The translations under genes were made by a program, and so were the position numbers. DNA of 64,000 nucleotides from Hoeflea sp038900095 (GTDB taxonomy: Bacteria; Pseudomonadota; Alphaproteobacteria; Rhizobiales; Rhizobiaceae), in NCBI RefSeq assembly GCF_038900095.1, contig NZ_JBBMQQ010000003.1, positions 558,001-622,000 on the forward strand. Reading direction: 5' to 3'. The notes beneath the pieces were generated by a model. It was not told the DNA's origin, did not search any database, and saw only the letters and a program-made list of their open reading frames with translations. This document shows positions 40,764 to 49,061 of this stretch, one piece after another. How positions within the stretch are numbered: position 1 is the stretch's first letter; every line of letters starts with the position of its first letter.

Positions 40764-41411
40764 ATGTTGATGGATTACATTCCCGGACTGCCCGTCCTTG
40801 CCACGTTCAGTCTCGCCGTACTCTTGCTGGCGATCACGCCTGGCCCCGACATGACGCTGTGGATGAGCCGGGCCATTCGCGATGGCAGGGCCATCGGCAT
40901 GATGGCGATGCTGGGTACCAATCTCGGGATTGTGATTCACACGCTGCTTGTCGCCTTCGGCGTTTCAGCGCTGATCGTCGCTTCGCCGGTGGCCTTTCTT
41001 GTGCTCAAGACCGGTGGCGCGGGATACCTGCTCTGGCTGGCCATCCAGGCGGTGCGCAACCGTTCGGTGCTGGCCGTCAAGGCGACGGGCAAAGGCAGTG
41101 CATCGATGGGGAAGGCGTTTCTCAACGGCCTTTGGGTCAATCTGCTCAATCCGAAGGTGATCATCTTCTTCATGACCTTCCTGCCGCAATTTGTCAGCGT
41201 CAAGGATCCGCATGTGACCGGCAAGCTGATCTTTCTCGGTGTGCTGTCGATCCTGATTGCGCTGCCGATTGCCATCGTGGTCGTGCTCGGTGCCAATAGG
41301 CTGGCCGACTGGCTCAAGCACAAACCGCAGGTGATGCGCGCCGTGGATTATGTCTTTGCTACTGTGTTTTCGGTGTTCGCGGTCAAGATCCTGCTGACCC
41401 AGAGCCGCTGA
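40764..41411 (+). CDS. LysE/RhtB-family exporter
   Basis: A 215-residue protein with six hydrophobic helices. The family signature AITPGPDMTLWMSRAIRDG lies in the first loop, and FLNGLWVNLLNPKVIIFFMT is the central conserved block. These carriers export amino acids such as lysine, threonine or homoserine lactones; the cargo here is not evident. It follows the SDR gene by 99 bases and overlaps neither neighbour; the next gene converges with stops directly adjacent. Confidence 0.9.
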   Translation: MLMDYIPGLPVLATFSLAVLLLAITPGPDMTLWMSRAIRDGRAIGMMAMLGTNLGIVIHTLLVAFGVSALIVASPVAFLVLKTGGAGYLLWLAIQAVRNRSVLAVKATGKGSASMGKAFLNGLWVNLLNPKVIIFFMTFLPQFVSVKDPHVTGKLIFLGVLSILIALPIAIVVVLGANRLADWLKHKPQVMRAVDYVFATVFSVFAVKILLTQSR

Positions 41412-41909
41412 TCAGCTTTCGATATCCGCGATATCCGTTGTCTTGGCGCGCTGGCTCGGCAGCCAGCGGCCAGCATTGCGGCCGGTGAAAAGCCAGTAGA
41501 TGCTGGCGCCGATGATGCCGCAGGCGACGTGGACTGCGATCAGCCATGACGGTTCCGTCGTTGCCGCCGCTGCCGAATTCATGGTTGTGGTCATCTGCAA
41601 GCTGCTGGCAGCGAGAGCGATGCCGCCGCCGGCCAGCGCGTGGCTGAGCCAGTCGCGCCGCCGCCAGAATTCGAAGATGGCAATGATGGCGAAGGCCGGC
41701 AGCAGCACCGCCCGTGCGAACAGGCTTGCCACCCCGAACACGCCGATGACCAGTGTCACGGTGAGTTCAAGTTCGCTGAAGCGGCCGAAATCCTCCGGCA
41801 CGACGAGGCGGGCGAGAAAGGCATAGGCAAGGCCCGCCGCCAGGCATCCGGCGAAAAAACCAAGCGCGATGGCAAACATCCGGACGAGAAGGCGGAGAAT
41901 ATCGCTCAT
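41412..41909 (-). CDS. Hypothetical four-helix membrane protein
   Basis: A 165-residue protein with four hydrophobic helices and a short charged C-terminal tail. I recognise no family. The pattern of helices (FAIALGFFAGCLAAGLAYAF, LTVTLVIGVFGVASLFA and then two further segments) suggests an inner-membrane protein. It follows rlmN after ten bases in the same direction and is probably co-transcribed with it. Its stop abuts the stop of the LysE gene. Confidence 0.75.
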   Translation of the reverse strand: MSDILRLLVRMFAIALGFFAGCLAAGLAYAFLARLVVPEDFGRFSELELTVTLVIGVFGVASLFARAVLLPAFAIIAIFEFWRRRDWLSHALAGGGIALAASSLQMTTTMNSAAAATTEPSWLIAVHVACGIIGASIYWLFTGRNAGRWLPSQRAKTTDIADIES

Positions 41910-41919
41910 GCCGGCGGGA

Positions 41920-43182
41920 TCAGTCTGCGCCGTGGCCGGCGATCATCATGGCCTGCAGGGCCATGTTTTCCAACTCGTCACGATCCTTCTTGCGCATGCG
42001 CTCGGATTCGCTCTTGAGCTGACCGCAAGCGGCCAGGATATCACGGCCGCGTGGCGTGCGGATCGGTGAGGCATAGCCATTGGCATTGACGAAATCGGCG
42101 AAGGTTTCAATCGTTTCCCAATCCGAGCACTCATAATCGGAGCCGGGCCAAGGGTTGAACGGAATGAGATTGATCTTGGCCGGAATGCCCTTGAGCAGGC
42201 GTACCAGTTCCTTGGCGTCTGAAAGGCTGTCATTGACGCCCTTGAGCATCACATATTCAAAGGTGATGCGGCGGGCATTGGAGATGCCGGGATAGTTGCG
42301 GCAGGCGTCGAGCAGTTGTTTCAGAGGGTATTTCTTGTTGATCGGTACCAGTACGTCGCGCAACTCATCCCGCACAGCATGTAGCGAAATCGCGAGCATG
42401 ACGCCGATTTCTTCGCCGGTGCGGGAAATTTCAGGCACCACGCCGGAGGTCGACAAGGTGATGCGGCGGCGTGACAGGGCAAGACCGTCGCCATCGGCAG
42501 CAATCAACAGCGCCTTCTTGACGTTGTCGAAATTGTACAGCGGTTCGCCCATGCCCATCATGACGATATTGGTGACCTTGCGGCCTTCTGATGGCACGAT
42601 CGCGCCTTGCGGCGTGTCCCTGTGCGGGAAATCACCGAGCCGGTCGCGGGCGACCAGCAATTGCGACAGAACTTCTTCGGCGGTGAGGTTGCGCACCAGC
42701 TTCTGGGTACCGGTGTGGCAGAAGGTGCAGGTCAGCGTGCAGCCGACCTGGCTGGAAATGCACAGCGTGCCGCGGCCTTCCTCGGGAATGTAGACCGTTT
42801 CCACCTCGACCGGACGGCCCGCGCCGCGCGGCGGAAAGCGCATCAGCCACTTGCGGGTGCCGTCATTGGAAATCTGCTCCTCGACGATCTCGGGACGGGC
42901 CACGGTGTAGAGCTCGGCGAGCTTTTCCCGCAATTCCTTCGAAATCGTGTGCATGTCGGCGAAATCGGATGAACCGCGGACATAAAGCCAGTGCCAGATC
43001 TGGTTGACCCGCATCTTGCGCTGCTTTTCGGGCACGCCGGCGTCGGCCATGGCGGCAACCATTTCCTCGCGGCTCATGCCGATCAGTGTCGGCTTGCCGT
43101 CCATCGCCTGGCTTGCTGCCTTGGCAGCCTGAGACGGGGCGGGACGCGCGGAAGGGTCTGTCAGGTCAATGGTCACTGGCAT
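41920..43182 (-). CDS. rlmN: Dual-specificity methyltransferase RlmN
   Basis: A 420-residue radical-SAM enzyme that methylates C2 of A2503 in 23S rRNA and A37 of some tRNAs. The iron-sulfur cluster ligands are C148, C152 and C155 in CTLTCTFCHTG. VTNIVMMGMGEPLYNFDNV and the C-terminal RDILAACGQLK carry the SAM site and second catalytic cysteine. The N-terminal extension (DLTDPSARPAPSQAAKAASQ) is typical for alphaproteobacteria. The ATG at 43182 is used; the preceding GTG at 43185 is in frame. Confidence 0.94.
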   Translation of the reverse strand: MPVTIDLTDPSARPAPSQAAKAASQAMDGKPTLIGMSREEMVAAMADAGVPEKQRKMRVNQIWHWLYVRGSSDFADMHTISKELREKLAELYTVARPEIVEEQISNDGTRKWLMRFPPRGAGRPVEVETVYIPEEGRGTLCISSQVGCTLTCTFCHTGTQKLVRNLTAEEVLSQLLVARDRLGDFPHRDTPQGAIVPSEGRKVTNIVMMGMGEPLYNFDNVKKALLIAADGDGLALSRRRITLSTSGVVPEISRTGEEIGVMLAISLHAVRDELRDVLVPINKKYPLKQLLDACRNYPGISNARRITFEYVMLKGVNDSLSDAKELVRLLKGIPAKINLIPFNPWPGSDYECSDWETIETFADFVNANGYASPIRTPRGRDILAACGQLKSESERMRKKDRDELENMALQAMMIAGHGAD

Positions 43183-43261
43183 CACGGACTCGGTTCTGAT
43201 GTTGCAAGATTGGCCGCGTCCTACCAGCTTTTGATGCTCACGTCACCATTGCTGTGGCGGC

Positions 43262-43492
43262 TCAGCTCCGATGCACCGGCAGGACCGGCGGCTTGTGCGG
43301 CAGCAGCCTTGCGCGGATGCGCTGCCACAAATGGCCCGGCCATCCCCGCACCGGGGTGCACGAACCCGGTGCCTGCTTGCGGGTAGGTGATGCCTTGCGG
43401 GTGGTTGTTGGGCGATCATGTGGCGGGTGCGGCTGCTGCGCCCACGGGCCGAGCCGGCAGGCGATCATGGTGGCGTGGTCGTAATAGCTCAT
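43262..43492 (-). CDS. Small unknown protein facing the WYL regulator
   Basis: A 76-residue frame beginning MSYYDHATMIACRLGPWAQ. The ATG at 43492 has AGGAG seven bases upstream, and a strong dyad lies just above. The rest is basic and Pro/Arg-rich with no membrane segment. I recognise no family for the C-terminal part; only the beginning resembles short rhizobial hypothetical proteins I recall. The downstream part could be frame-shifted relative to an ancestral gene. Context (divergent with a YafY-type regulator, shared operator) suggests it is the regulator's target. Confidence 0.55.
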   Translation of the reverse strand: MSYYDHATMIACRLGPWAQQPHPPHDRPTTTRKASPTRKQAPGSCTPVRGWPGHLWQRIRARLLPHKPPVLPVHRS

Positions 43493-43523
43493 GGCGGTCT
43501 CCTGTTTTCATCAGGAGAGCAGA

Positions 43524-43571
43524 CCCCTGCTGACAGTACGGTGTCAGCAGGGGCTGTGATAGTGTCAGCAG
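43524..43571. promoter_or_regulatory. Operator-like dyad between the small gene and the WYL regulator
   Basis: CCCCTGCTGACA-GTACGG-TGTCAGCAGGGG is a perfect 12-base inverted repeat at 43524-43553. A third half-site TGTCAGCAG follows at 43563-43571. The element fills the short divergent promoter region between starts 43492 and 43599, so the regulator probably controls both directions from here. Confidence 0.8.
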
Positions 43572-43598
43572 CAGCACCGCTCCGCCAAGGATGAGACC

Positions 43599-44303
43599 AT
43601 GCGCCGTTCCGACCGACTGTTTGAAATCATCCAGATCCTCAGATCTGCCAAAAGGCCGATGACGGCCGACAGCCTGGCGCGTCAACTCGAGGTTTCGATC
43701 CGGACGATCTACCGGGATATTGCCGCGTTGCAGATGATGAGCACACCGATCGAGGGGGAACCGGGCATCGGCTACGTGATGCGCAAGGGCTACGACCTGC
43801 CGCCGCTCAATTTCGATCTCGAGGAAATCGAGGCGCTGCGGGTCGGCCTGGCCTTGCTGTCACGCACCGGCGACAGCGCGCTGCAGCGGGCCGCGAGCCG
43901 GATTCACAAGAAGATCGATGCGCTGCACGGCCCCGCAGACTGGCTGCAGGTGGCGCCCTGGGGGGCGGCAATCGATGATCCGGACAAGGGATGCGTGTCG
44001 ATGTCGATGCTGCGCGACGCGATCCGCAGTGAACGCAAGCTGGAGCTGGTCTACCAGGACGAGCAGGGATGCCGGACGACGCGAACGGTGCGACCGCTGG
44101 CGCTGGTCTATCATCTTGAATGCGTGATGCTGGCGAGCTGGTGCGAACTCAGGGCCGGGTTCCGGCATTTTCGCACCGACCGGATTTATGAATGCCGTGC
44201 GCTGGACCAGTTCTTTGCCGGGCAGGGCGATACTCTCAGGGCGATCTGGCCGGATCAGCACCGCTGGGATGCGGCGCAGCCGGGCATCGTGGAAGCGACG
44301 TGA
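43599..44303 (+). CDS. YafY-type transcriptional regulator with HTH and WYL domains
   Basis: A 234-residue regulator. The N-terminal helix-turn-helix is RRSDRLFEIIQILRSAKRP followed by TADSLARQLEVSIRTIYRDI. The central part begins GYDLPPLNFDLEEIEALRVG, and the WYL domain includes RKLELVYQDEQG and RPLALVYHLECVMLASWCEL with the ligand-sensing aromatic core. WYL domains respond to nucleotides or single-stranded DNA in several systems; the ligand here is unknown. Divergent from the small gene at 43262 over a shared dyad. Length fits the short WYL group without a C-terminal extension domain. Confidence 0.88.
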   Translation: MRRSDRLFEIIQILRSAKRPMTADSLARQLEVSIRTIYRDIAALQMMSTPIEGEPGIGYVMRKGYDLPPLNFDLEEIEALRVGLALLSRTGDSALQRAASRIHKKIDALHGPADWLQVAPWGAAIDDPDKGCVSMSMLRDAIRSERKLELVYQDEQGCRTTRTVRPLALVYHLECVMLASWCELRAGFRHFRTDRIYECRALDQFFAGQGDTLRAIWPDQHRWDAAQPGIVEAT

Positions 44304-44304
44304 C

Positions 44305-44928
44305 TTACTGGATTTCCAGCTCCGGCTCCGGGATGCGCTCGGGGATCACCGGAGTGGCAGCCGCGGGCGACGGCCTGAGCATGGCATCGACGAAGCCGGG
44401 AATGTCCATGCGCGGCAGCGCCGGTTCTCCGGTCAGCTGCTTGAGGCCGACCAGGGTCGCGTAGATCAGCGTTGCCCGCGAGCGGGCTTCGGGACCGGTC
44501 AGGCCGGATCCGCGCATCTGCAGGGTGAGAAAGGCCAGCCGTTCGGTATCGGCATCGCGGACAACGTTCTGCACGGCTTCGTCGCCGGCTGCCCAGTGGC
44601 GCACAGCGACCTCGGTCATGGGGCCGCCATAATCGCGCGTCGGCACATGCAGGATGTCTTCAATGAAGCGTATGAACAGATCGCGCGGCGTGAGCTCCGG
44701 CGAGACCATGGAGGCGATCACATCGCTGGTGGTGATGCGGCGCCAATGCTCGACCATGGCCGCGCGGAGTGCGGCCAGATCGGCAAAATGCCAGTAGAAC
44801 GAGCCCTTGGTGACACCCAGTTCCTTGCAGAGGAAGTCGACCCGGATCGCCTTCGGGCCGGAGCTGGTCAGCAGCTTGAATGCGGCCTTGATCCAGTCTT
44901 CGGGCGTGAGTGTCTGTTTCGTGCTCAT
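44305..44928 (-). CDS. TetR-family transcriptional regulator
   Basis: A 207-residue TetR regulator. The helix-turn-helix reads AIRVDFLCKELGVTKGSFYW and then HFADLAALRAAMVEHW. The C-terminal region has a long Pro/Glu tail (VIPERIPEPELEIQ). Ligand and targets are unknown. Start ATG 44928; a TTG at 44943 would add five residues. Its stop is one base from that of the WYL regulator. Confidence 0.85.
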   Translation of the reverse strand: MSTKQTLTPEDWIKAAFKLLTSSGPKAIRVDFLCKELGVTKGSFYWHFADLAALRAAMVEHWRRITTSDVIASMVSPELTPRDLFIRFIEDILHVPTRDYGGPMTEVAVRHWAAGDEAVQNVVRDADTERLAFLTLQMRGSGLTGPEARSRATLIYATLVGLKQLTGEPALPRMDIPGFVDAMLRPSPAAATPVIPERIPEPELEIQ

Positions 44929-45073
44929 GCCGCTCGTATCCAACGTATTGCGTCATTCAATCAAAAGATGCGATTTCATACACAGGCTATGGATAACAAA
45001 TGGTTAATCGTGCCGGACAGGCGCGGGCCGGCCTTGCATGGCTCAGGCCTTCGCCGGCAGCTGCGCCGTGCAC

Positions 45074-45101
45074 AAAAAAGAAGGCCGGGTGGCCGGCCTT
45101 C
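45074..45101 (-). terminator. Terminator of the IalB-like gene
   Basis: On the minus strand GAAGGCCGG-CCAC-CCGGCCTTC is followed by TTTTTT, 26 bases after the stop codon at 45127. Confidence 0.92.
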
Positions 45102-45126
45102 TTGCGTGTTCTCTGGCAGAGAGAAA

Positions 45127-45630
45127 TCAGTTGCAGTTGGAAATCTGGTTGAGTGCGGCGGTTACGCCCTTGAGCGAATAGCTGTAGGAGGTGTTGGTTC
45201 CGCGGCGCGAGATTGCCTTGACCGTCATCGAGGATCCGGCCTTCATCGCAGCAACCAGCTGCGGCTCCTGCGCGGCATTTTCGACCCAGGCAGAATTGCC
45301 ACGGGTGAACAGCGTGAAGTTGCGGCCGTCGATATTGACGGTGATCTTGGAGGATTCCTGCAGCGGATATCCCATCATTGCCTGCGGTTCGTAGCTGACG
45401 TTCTGGCCAGGCCGCTGCGAAATGAGGAAAAAGATATCGCCATGATCGACGTTGGCCGGTGCGGAACTGGTCGGCACCGAGAGAACGTAGCAGACCTTGC
45501 CCCCTGCTGAATTGTACGAGTAAGCCCCCCAGGCATCAAACTGCTGGATCCTGGTGGGCGATTGCGCCGCCGCGGCGGCGGTCAATGCAAAAAGCGCCGT
45601 CACTGCGGTTGCGATTGTCTTCCCAAACAT
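45127..45630 (-). CDS. Invasion-associated locus B (IalB)-like periplasmic protein
   Basis: A 167-residue exported protein. Signal peptide MFGKTIATAVTALFALTAAAAAQ is followed by an IalB-type body: FDAWGAYSYNSAGGKVCYVL, GDIFFLISQRPG, SSKITVNIDGRNFTLFTRGN, and a C-terminal Cys (ISNCN) that probably pairs with the early Cys. IalB was first described in Bartonella invasion but is widespread in free-living Rhizobiales, so pathogenicity should not be inferred. The ATG at 45630 has TAGGAAAG upstream. It has its own terminator. Confidence 0.88.
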   Translation of the reverse strand: MFGKTIATAVTALFALTAAAAAQSPTRIQQFDAWGAYSYNSAGGKVCYVLSVPTSSAPANVDHGDIFFLISQRPGQNVSYEPQAMMGYPLQESSKITVNIDGRNFTLFTRGNSAWVENAAQEPQLVAAMKAGSSMTVKAISRRGTNTSYSYSLKGVTAALNQISNCN

Positions 45631-45922
45631 GGCTTTCCTACCGGTTCGTGGTCCTGTGTCACGCACTGTGGGCCGTGACATTTCCCGCTTGTTGCGAGCT
45701 GATTGGTTCATTTTGACTTAATCCTGGTTACCAAACCGTCAATGAATCCCGAAGCCGGGCAGTTATCCTGTTCGGCTCCGGGGCGGCGTGTCCCTTGCTC
45801 ACCTTTTGTAACAGCCTGAATCCGGCAACAGTTTGACCTTGGTGCAATCCGTTGTAGGTGTTGCTATGTTGGCTGCAAGACGGCGGCTGGTCGCCTTAAG
45901 CATACGGAGTTGCGCGCGGTTA

Positions 45923-46498
45923 ATGTCGAACGAGATGAAAGAGCGGCTGGTCCGGCTCGCCGCGGCGGTTGCCGAGAGGCGGGATGAGACAGCATTTGCG
46001 GAATTGTTCGACTATTTCGCGCCACGGATCAAATCCTATCTGCTGCGGCTCAACATGGAGCCCGGACAGGCGGAGGAACTGACCCAGGAAGTCATGATCA
46101 CGCTCTGGCACAAGGCCTCGCAGTTCGATCCGGCCAAGTCATCGCTTTCCACCTGGCTGTTCCGGATTGCGCGCAATCGCCGCATCGACGCCTTCCGGCG
46201 CGACAAGTCGGCGCTGCTTGATGCGGATGATCCGGCACTGCAGCCGTCGCAACCGGACGCGGCGGACGATATCGTCGAAGCCGAGGAACGCGACGAGCGT
46301 GTGAGAAAGGCAATGCTCGATCTTCCCGAGGAACAGGCGATGCTGGTGCGGCAGGCGTTTTTTCTCGGCCGCTCGCACAGCCAGATTTCCGAAGACACCG
46401 GCCTGCCGCTGGGGACGGTCAAATCCCGTATCCGGCTGGCTTTTGCACGGCTGCGCCGCACCCTGGAAGGCGATGGCGGCGAGATGACGCTGCATTAG
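45923..46498 (+). CDS. ECF sigma factor (RpoE/ECF11-like)
   Basis: A 191-residue extracytoplasmic-function sigma factor. Region 2 is FAELFDYFAPRIKSYLLRLN through STWLFRIARNRRIDAFRRDK, and region 4 has RSHSQISEDTGLPLGTVKSR followed by IRLAFARLRRTL. This type usually precedes a ChrR-like zinc anti-sigma gene, often overlapping it; none is present here, and the following 260 bases contain a transposase scar. The ATG at 45923 is chosen over in-frame starts from 45833 because the region-2 alignment begins just after it. No autoregulatory promoter could be assigned. Confidence 0.87.
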   Translation: MSNEMKERLVRLAAAVAERRDETAFAELFDYFAPRIKSYLLRLNMEPGQAEELTQEVMITLWHKASQFDPAKSSLSTWLFRIARNRRIDAFRRDKSALLDADDPALQPSQPDAADDIVEAEERDERVRKAMLDLPEEQAMLVRQAFFLGRSHSQISEDTGLPLGTVKSRIRLAFARLRRTLEGDGGEMTLH

Positions 46499-46596
46499 GG
46501 CGCTTCATGGTCGGAATAGACCATTATGCCGGAACTGGTTTGGTCCGAGATGAAGGGATTGGAGAAGGCCGCACCGCGGAATGTGGAGCCGATTAT

Positions 46597-46674
46597 GTCC
46601 ATTCGGGTTGATCTGTATCGGTAGTATTTGAATTTGTTGAAGGAGCGTTCGATCGGATCGCGCTGCTTGTAGAT
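46597..46674 (-). pseudogene. IS5-family transposase C-terminal remnant
   Basis: On the minus strand the frame from 46674 reads IYKQRDPIERSFNKFKYYRY and then STRMD, closely matching the YKQRN-IERFFNKLKHFR-ATRYDK block near the end of IS5/IS427-type DDE transposases. It is bounded by a stop just upstream and unrelated sequence downstream. No terminal repeats or other transposase parts remain, so it is a dead fragment lying between the ECF sigma gene and the AraC gene. Confidence 0.7.
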
Positions 46675-46759
46675 TCATGCCAAATCGCAAGATCGGTCGA
46701 GCGCGGCGTATCCGGATGGGTCTAGCTGACGTCGCCACGGAGCAAGAAACGAAGAGACG

Positions 46760-47641
46760 ATGACGACGGCGCTTGAAAACTACCATGCCCGGATGCAGCG
46801 AGTGCTGCGCCATATTGACCGGCATCTGGACGACGATCTGGATCTGGACTCGCTAAGCCGTGTCGCGGCGTTCTCGAAGTTTCATTTCCACCGGCAATTC
46901 ATGGCGACCTTCGGGCTGTCCGTGCATCGCTATGTCCAGCTTGCCCGCATGAAGCGGGCATCTTTCGGGCTGGCCTACAGGGATGCCCAAAGCGTGACCG
47001 AGATCGCCATGGATGCCGGGTACGATGCGCCAGATGCCTTCGCCCGTGCCTTCAGGCAAAGATTCGGGCAATCGCCTTCGTCGTTTCGGAAATCTCCCGA
47101 CTGGGAGCCGTGGCTTGCGGCCTTGGGGCCTCTCGACAACGCTAGGAGCAAGCTCATGCAGAAGAAATTTACAGCTGACGACGTAACAATCCGCGATGTG
47201 CCCGCCACGTCTGTGGCGATCATCGAGCATCGGGGTGACCCGGATACGCTCGGCGCTTCTATCCAGCGCTTCATCGACTGGCGCAGAGCCGCCGGCCTGC
47301 ACCCGAAAACGAGCCCGACTTTCACCGTCTGGCGGTCTGAACGGCGTCCCGCGTCACCTGAAGATTATAGCGTGGATCTGTGTGTCGGGACCGGAGAGCC
47401 GCTCGAGACGGAAGGTGCCGGAGTCAAAGCCGGCGAGATCCCTGGCGGCCGCTGCGCGGTGCTACGCGTCGTAGGCGACACTCACAATCTGGAGCCCGCC
47501 GCCCTTTATCTCTATCGCGACTGGCTTCCGGCCAGCGGCGAAGAGGCGCGGGATTATCCGATCTATTGCCAGCGATTGAGCTTCCTACCGGAGGTGCCGG
47601 AGCACGAGGCGGTCGCCGACGTGTTCCTGCCACTGAAATAG
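46760..47641 (+). CDS. AraC-family regulator with GyrI-like effector domain
   Basis: A 293-residue regulator. The double helix-turn-helix is N-terminal (about residues 5-110): LSRVAAFSKFHFHRQFMATF, then SVTEIAMDAGYDAPDAFARA and FRQRFGQSPSSFR. Residues about 135-293 form a GyrI-like small-molecule-binding domain (VTIRDVPATSVAIIEHRGDP and ending EVPEHEAVADVFLPLK). Regulators of this build (Rob/SoxS-like with GyrI) often sense hydrophobic drugs. The target is unknown. It is just downstream of the IS scar, so its promoter may be recent. Confidence 0.9.
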   Translation: MTTALENYHARMQRVLRHIDRHLDDDLDLDSLSRVAAFSKFHFHRQFMATFGLSVHRYVQLARMKRASFGLAYRDAQSVTEIAMDAGYDAPDAFARAFRQRFGQSPSSFRKSPDWEPWLAALGPLDNARSKLMQKKFTADDVTIRDVPATSVAIIEHRGDPDTLGASIQRFIDWRRAAGLHPKTSPTFTVWRSERRPASPEDYSVDLCVGTGEPLETEGAGVKAGEIPGGRCAVLRVVGDTHNLEPAALYLYRDWLPASGEEARDYPIYCQRLSFLPEVPEHEAVADVFLPLK

Positions 47642-47709
47642 AGTCCCCTGATTGCGGCCTGTCCCTTCTGATCGCCAGAAGCGGACAGGCTGTCGCCTGC
47701 CCTTCCCGG

Positions 47710-48105
47710 TCAATCCCGGATTTTGTCCTTGGTGAGTTCCGCCAGCGACTTGCGCGCGGCAATACGATGGGCTTCGGTGAGATTGGAGCGGACCGTGGCG
47801 ATCGCCAGCGTCAGAACCGCGATATCATCGGAAAACCCGACCAGCGCCAGAAAATCCGGAACCGCGTCCATCGGCATGATGAAATAGGCGAGTGCGCCCA
47901 GCAGCACGGCCTTGGCCTTGCCGGGCGTTTCGGGATCGAGCGCACAATAGTAAGAGGCGACCAGGTCTTCGGCAAAGGGGATCTGTCCGGCAGCCTTGGC
48001 AAAGGTGCGCCAGAAGCCGGCGCGAACGGATTTTTCGTCTGCACCCTTGGTCTTCTGCCCGGCCATGTGGTCCGGTTCGAGGATTTCGCCGTCAAGGCCG
48101 GTCAT
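47710..48105 (-). CDS. YkvA-family (DUF1232) protein
   Basis: A 131-residue protein with the DUF1232 core KAVLLGALAYFIMPMDAVPD followed by FLALVGFSDDIAVLTLAIA, a hydrophobic hairpin typical of YkvA proteins of unknown function. ATG 48105 has GGAGG ten bases upstream. It lies downstream of the PCD gene on the same strand with a 66-base gap. Confidence 0.88.
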   Translation of the reverse strand: MTGLDGEILEPDHMAGQKTKGADEKSVRAGFWRTFAKAAGQIPFAEDLVASYYCALDPETPGKAKAVLLGALAYFIMPMDAVPDFLALVGFSDDIAVLTLAIATVRSNLTEAHRIAARKSLAELTKDKIRD

Positions 48106-48171
48106 GTCCTGCCTCCGTTCGCCTTTTTCATCAATTCCATAGCCCGAATATGGTGGTTGCGGCGGCTTTCT

Positions 48172-48483
48172 TCAATGTTGGCGGCCGGTTCCGGCGGCAA
48201 TATGGTCCATGGCGATTGCCAGATCGAAGTCGAGAATGGTCAGCCCGCCGGCGTCATGGGTGGTCAATCGAACCTCGACCGTGCGGTAGACATTTTTCCA
48301 TTCCGGATGATGATCGAGCTTTTCGGCAACAAGCGCCGCGCGGCTCATGAAACCAAAGGCTTCGCTGAAATCGGCGAATTTGAATGTCCGGCTGAGTGCG
48401 GTTTCACCGGCGTCAATGTCCCAGGACGGAACCGTGGCAAGCTTTTCGGAAATGGCTGTGCTATCGAGTTTCTGGCGTGGCAT
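48172..48483 (-). CDS. phhB: Pterin-4a-carbinolamine dehydratase (PCD)
   Basis: A 103-residue enzyme that dehydrates 4a-hydroxytetrahydropterin, recycling the cofactor of aromatic amino-acid hydroxylases. The active-site residues are HHPEW at 58-62 and H76 in EVRLTTHDAGGLT. I start at ATG 48483, behind GGAGC; an upstream frame to 48549 adds 22 poorly conserved residues. No phenylalanine hydroxylase gene is in the window, so the physiological partner is not known. Confidence 0.93.
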   Translation of the reverse strand: MPRQKLDSTAISEKLATVPSWDIDAGETALSRTFKFADFSEAFGFMSRAALVAEKLDHHPEWKNVYRTVEVRLTTHDAGGLTILDFDLAIAMDHIAAGTGRQH

Positions 48484-48542
48484 GGCGTGCTCCCGGGTTG
48501 GCATCTGGCGCGTTCGAGTTTTGGCAAAATGGCGGTTTGACG

Positions 48543-49061
48543 ATGACATCTAGCGTATCGGGCGATGGAGAAAAGACGGTAACATCAGTCTTGTTTGTCT
48601 GCATGGGCAATATCTGCCGCTCGCCTCTGGCCGAGGGCATTTTCCGCGAGGGCCTGGCCCAAGCGCGATTGAGCGAGCTTGTGGCGGTCGATTCGGCCGG
48701 AACCGGTAACTGGCACCAGGGCGATGCCCCCGATCCGCGCTCGGTGGAAACGGCGGCCAGGTACGGTATCGATATTTCCGGTCAGCGCGCACGGCAGCTG
48801 ACGCCGGAAGATTTCGACCGTTTCGACTTGATCTTCGCCATGGACCGCTCCAACGAGGCGACAATGCGGGCGCGGGCGCCTTCCTCGCGGCATGACAGGA
48901 TCTTCCTGTTTCTCGAGCACACGCTGGGCAGCCGCGCCGATATACCCGACCCCTATTATGGTGGTGGCGACGGGTTCGAGGATGTCTATCAGTTGTTGCG
49001 CGAAGGCTGCAGCGAGCTGGTCTCCAGGCTCGGCAGGGAATTGCGCCAGCCCAGCGGATAG
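48543..49061 (+). CDS. Low-molecular-weight protein-tyrosine phosphatase
   Basis: A 172-residue phosphatase. The P-loop is C20-M-G-N-I-C-R26-S in LFVCMGNICRSPLAEGIF, and the catalytic acid is in DIPDPYYGGGDGFEDVY. Such enzymes dephosphorylate tyrosine on exopolysaccharide kinases or other proteins; no kinase is nearby. The 3' end overlaps the thpR gene on the other strand by 73 bases. The ATG at 48543 is preceded by only a weak ribosome binding site, and a longer upstream frame lacks conserved residues. Confidence 0.92.
   Translation: MTSSVSGDGEKTVTSVLFVCMGNICRSPLAEGIFREGLAQARLSELVAVDSAGTGNWHQGDAPDPRSVETAARYGIDISGQRARQLTPEDFDRFDLIFAMDRSNEATMRARAPSSRHDRIFLFLEHTLGSRADIPDPYYGGGDGFEDVYQLLREGCSELVSRLGRELRQPSG

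Noticed and set aside
45127..45630. Virulence determinant because of IalB similarity
   Set aside because: IalB-like proteins are common in free-living Rhizobiales; no other pathogenicity gene is in the window.
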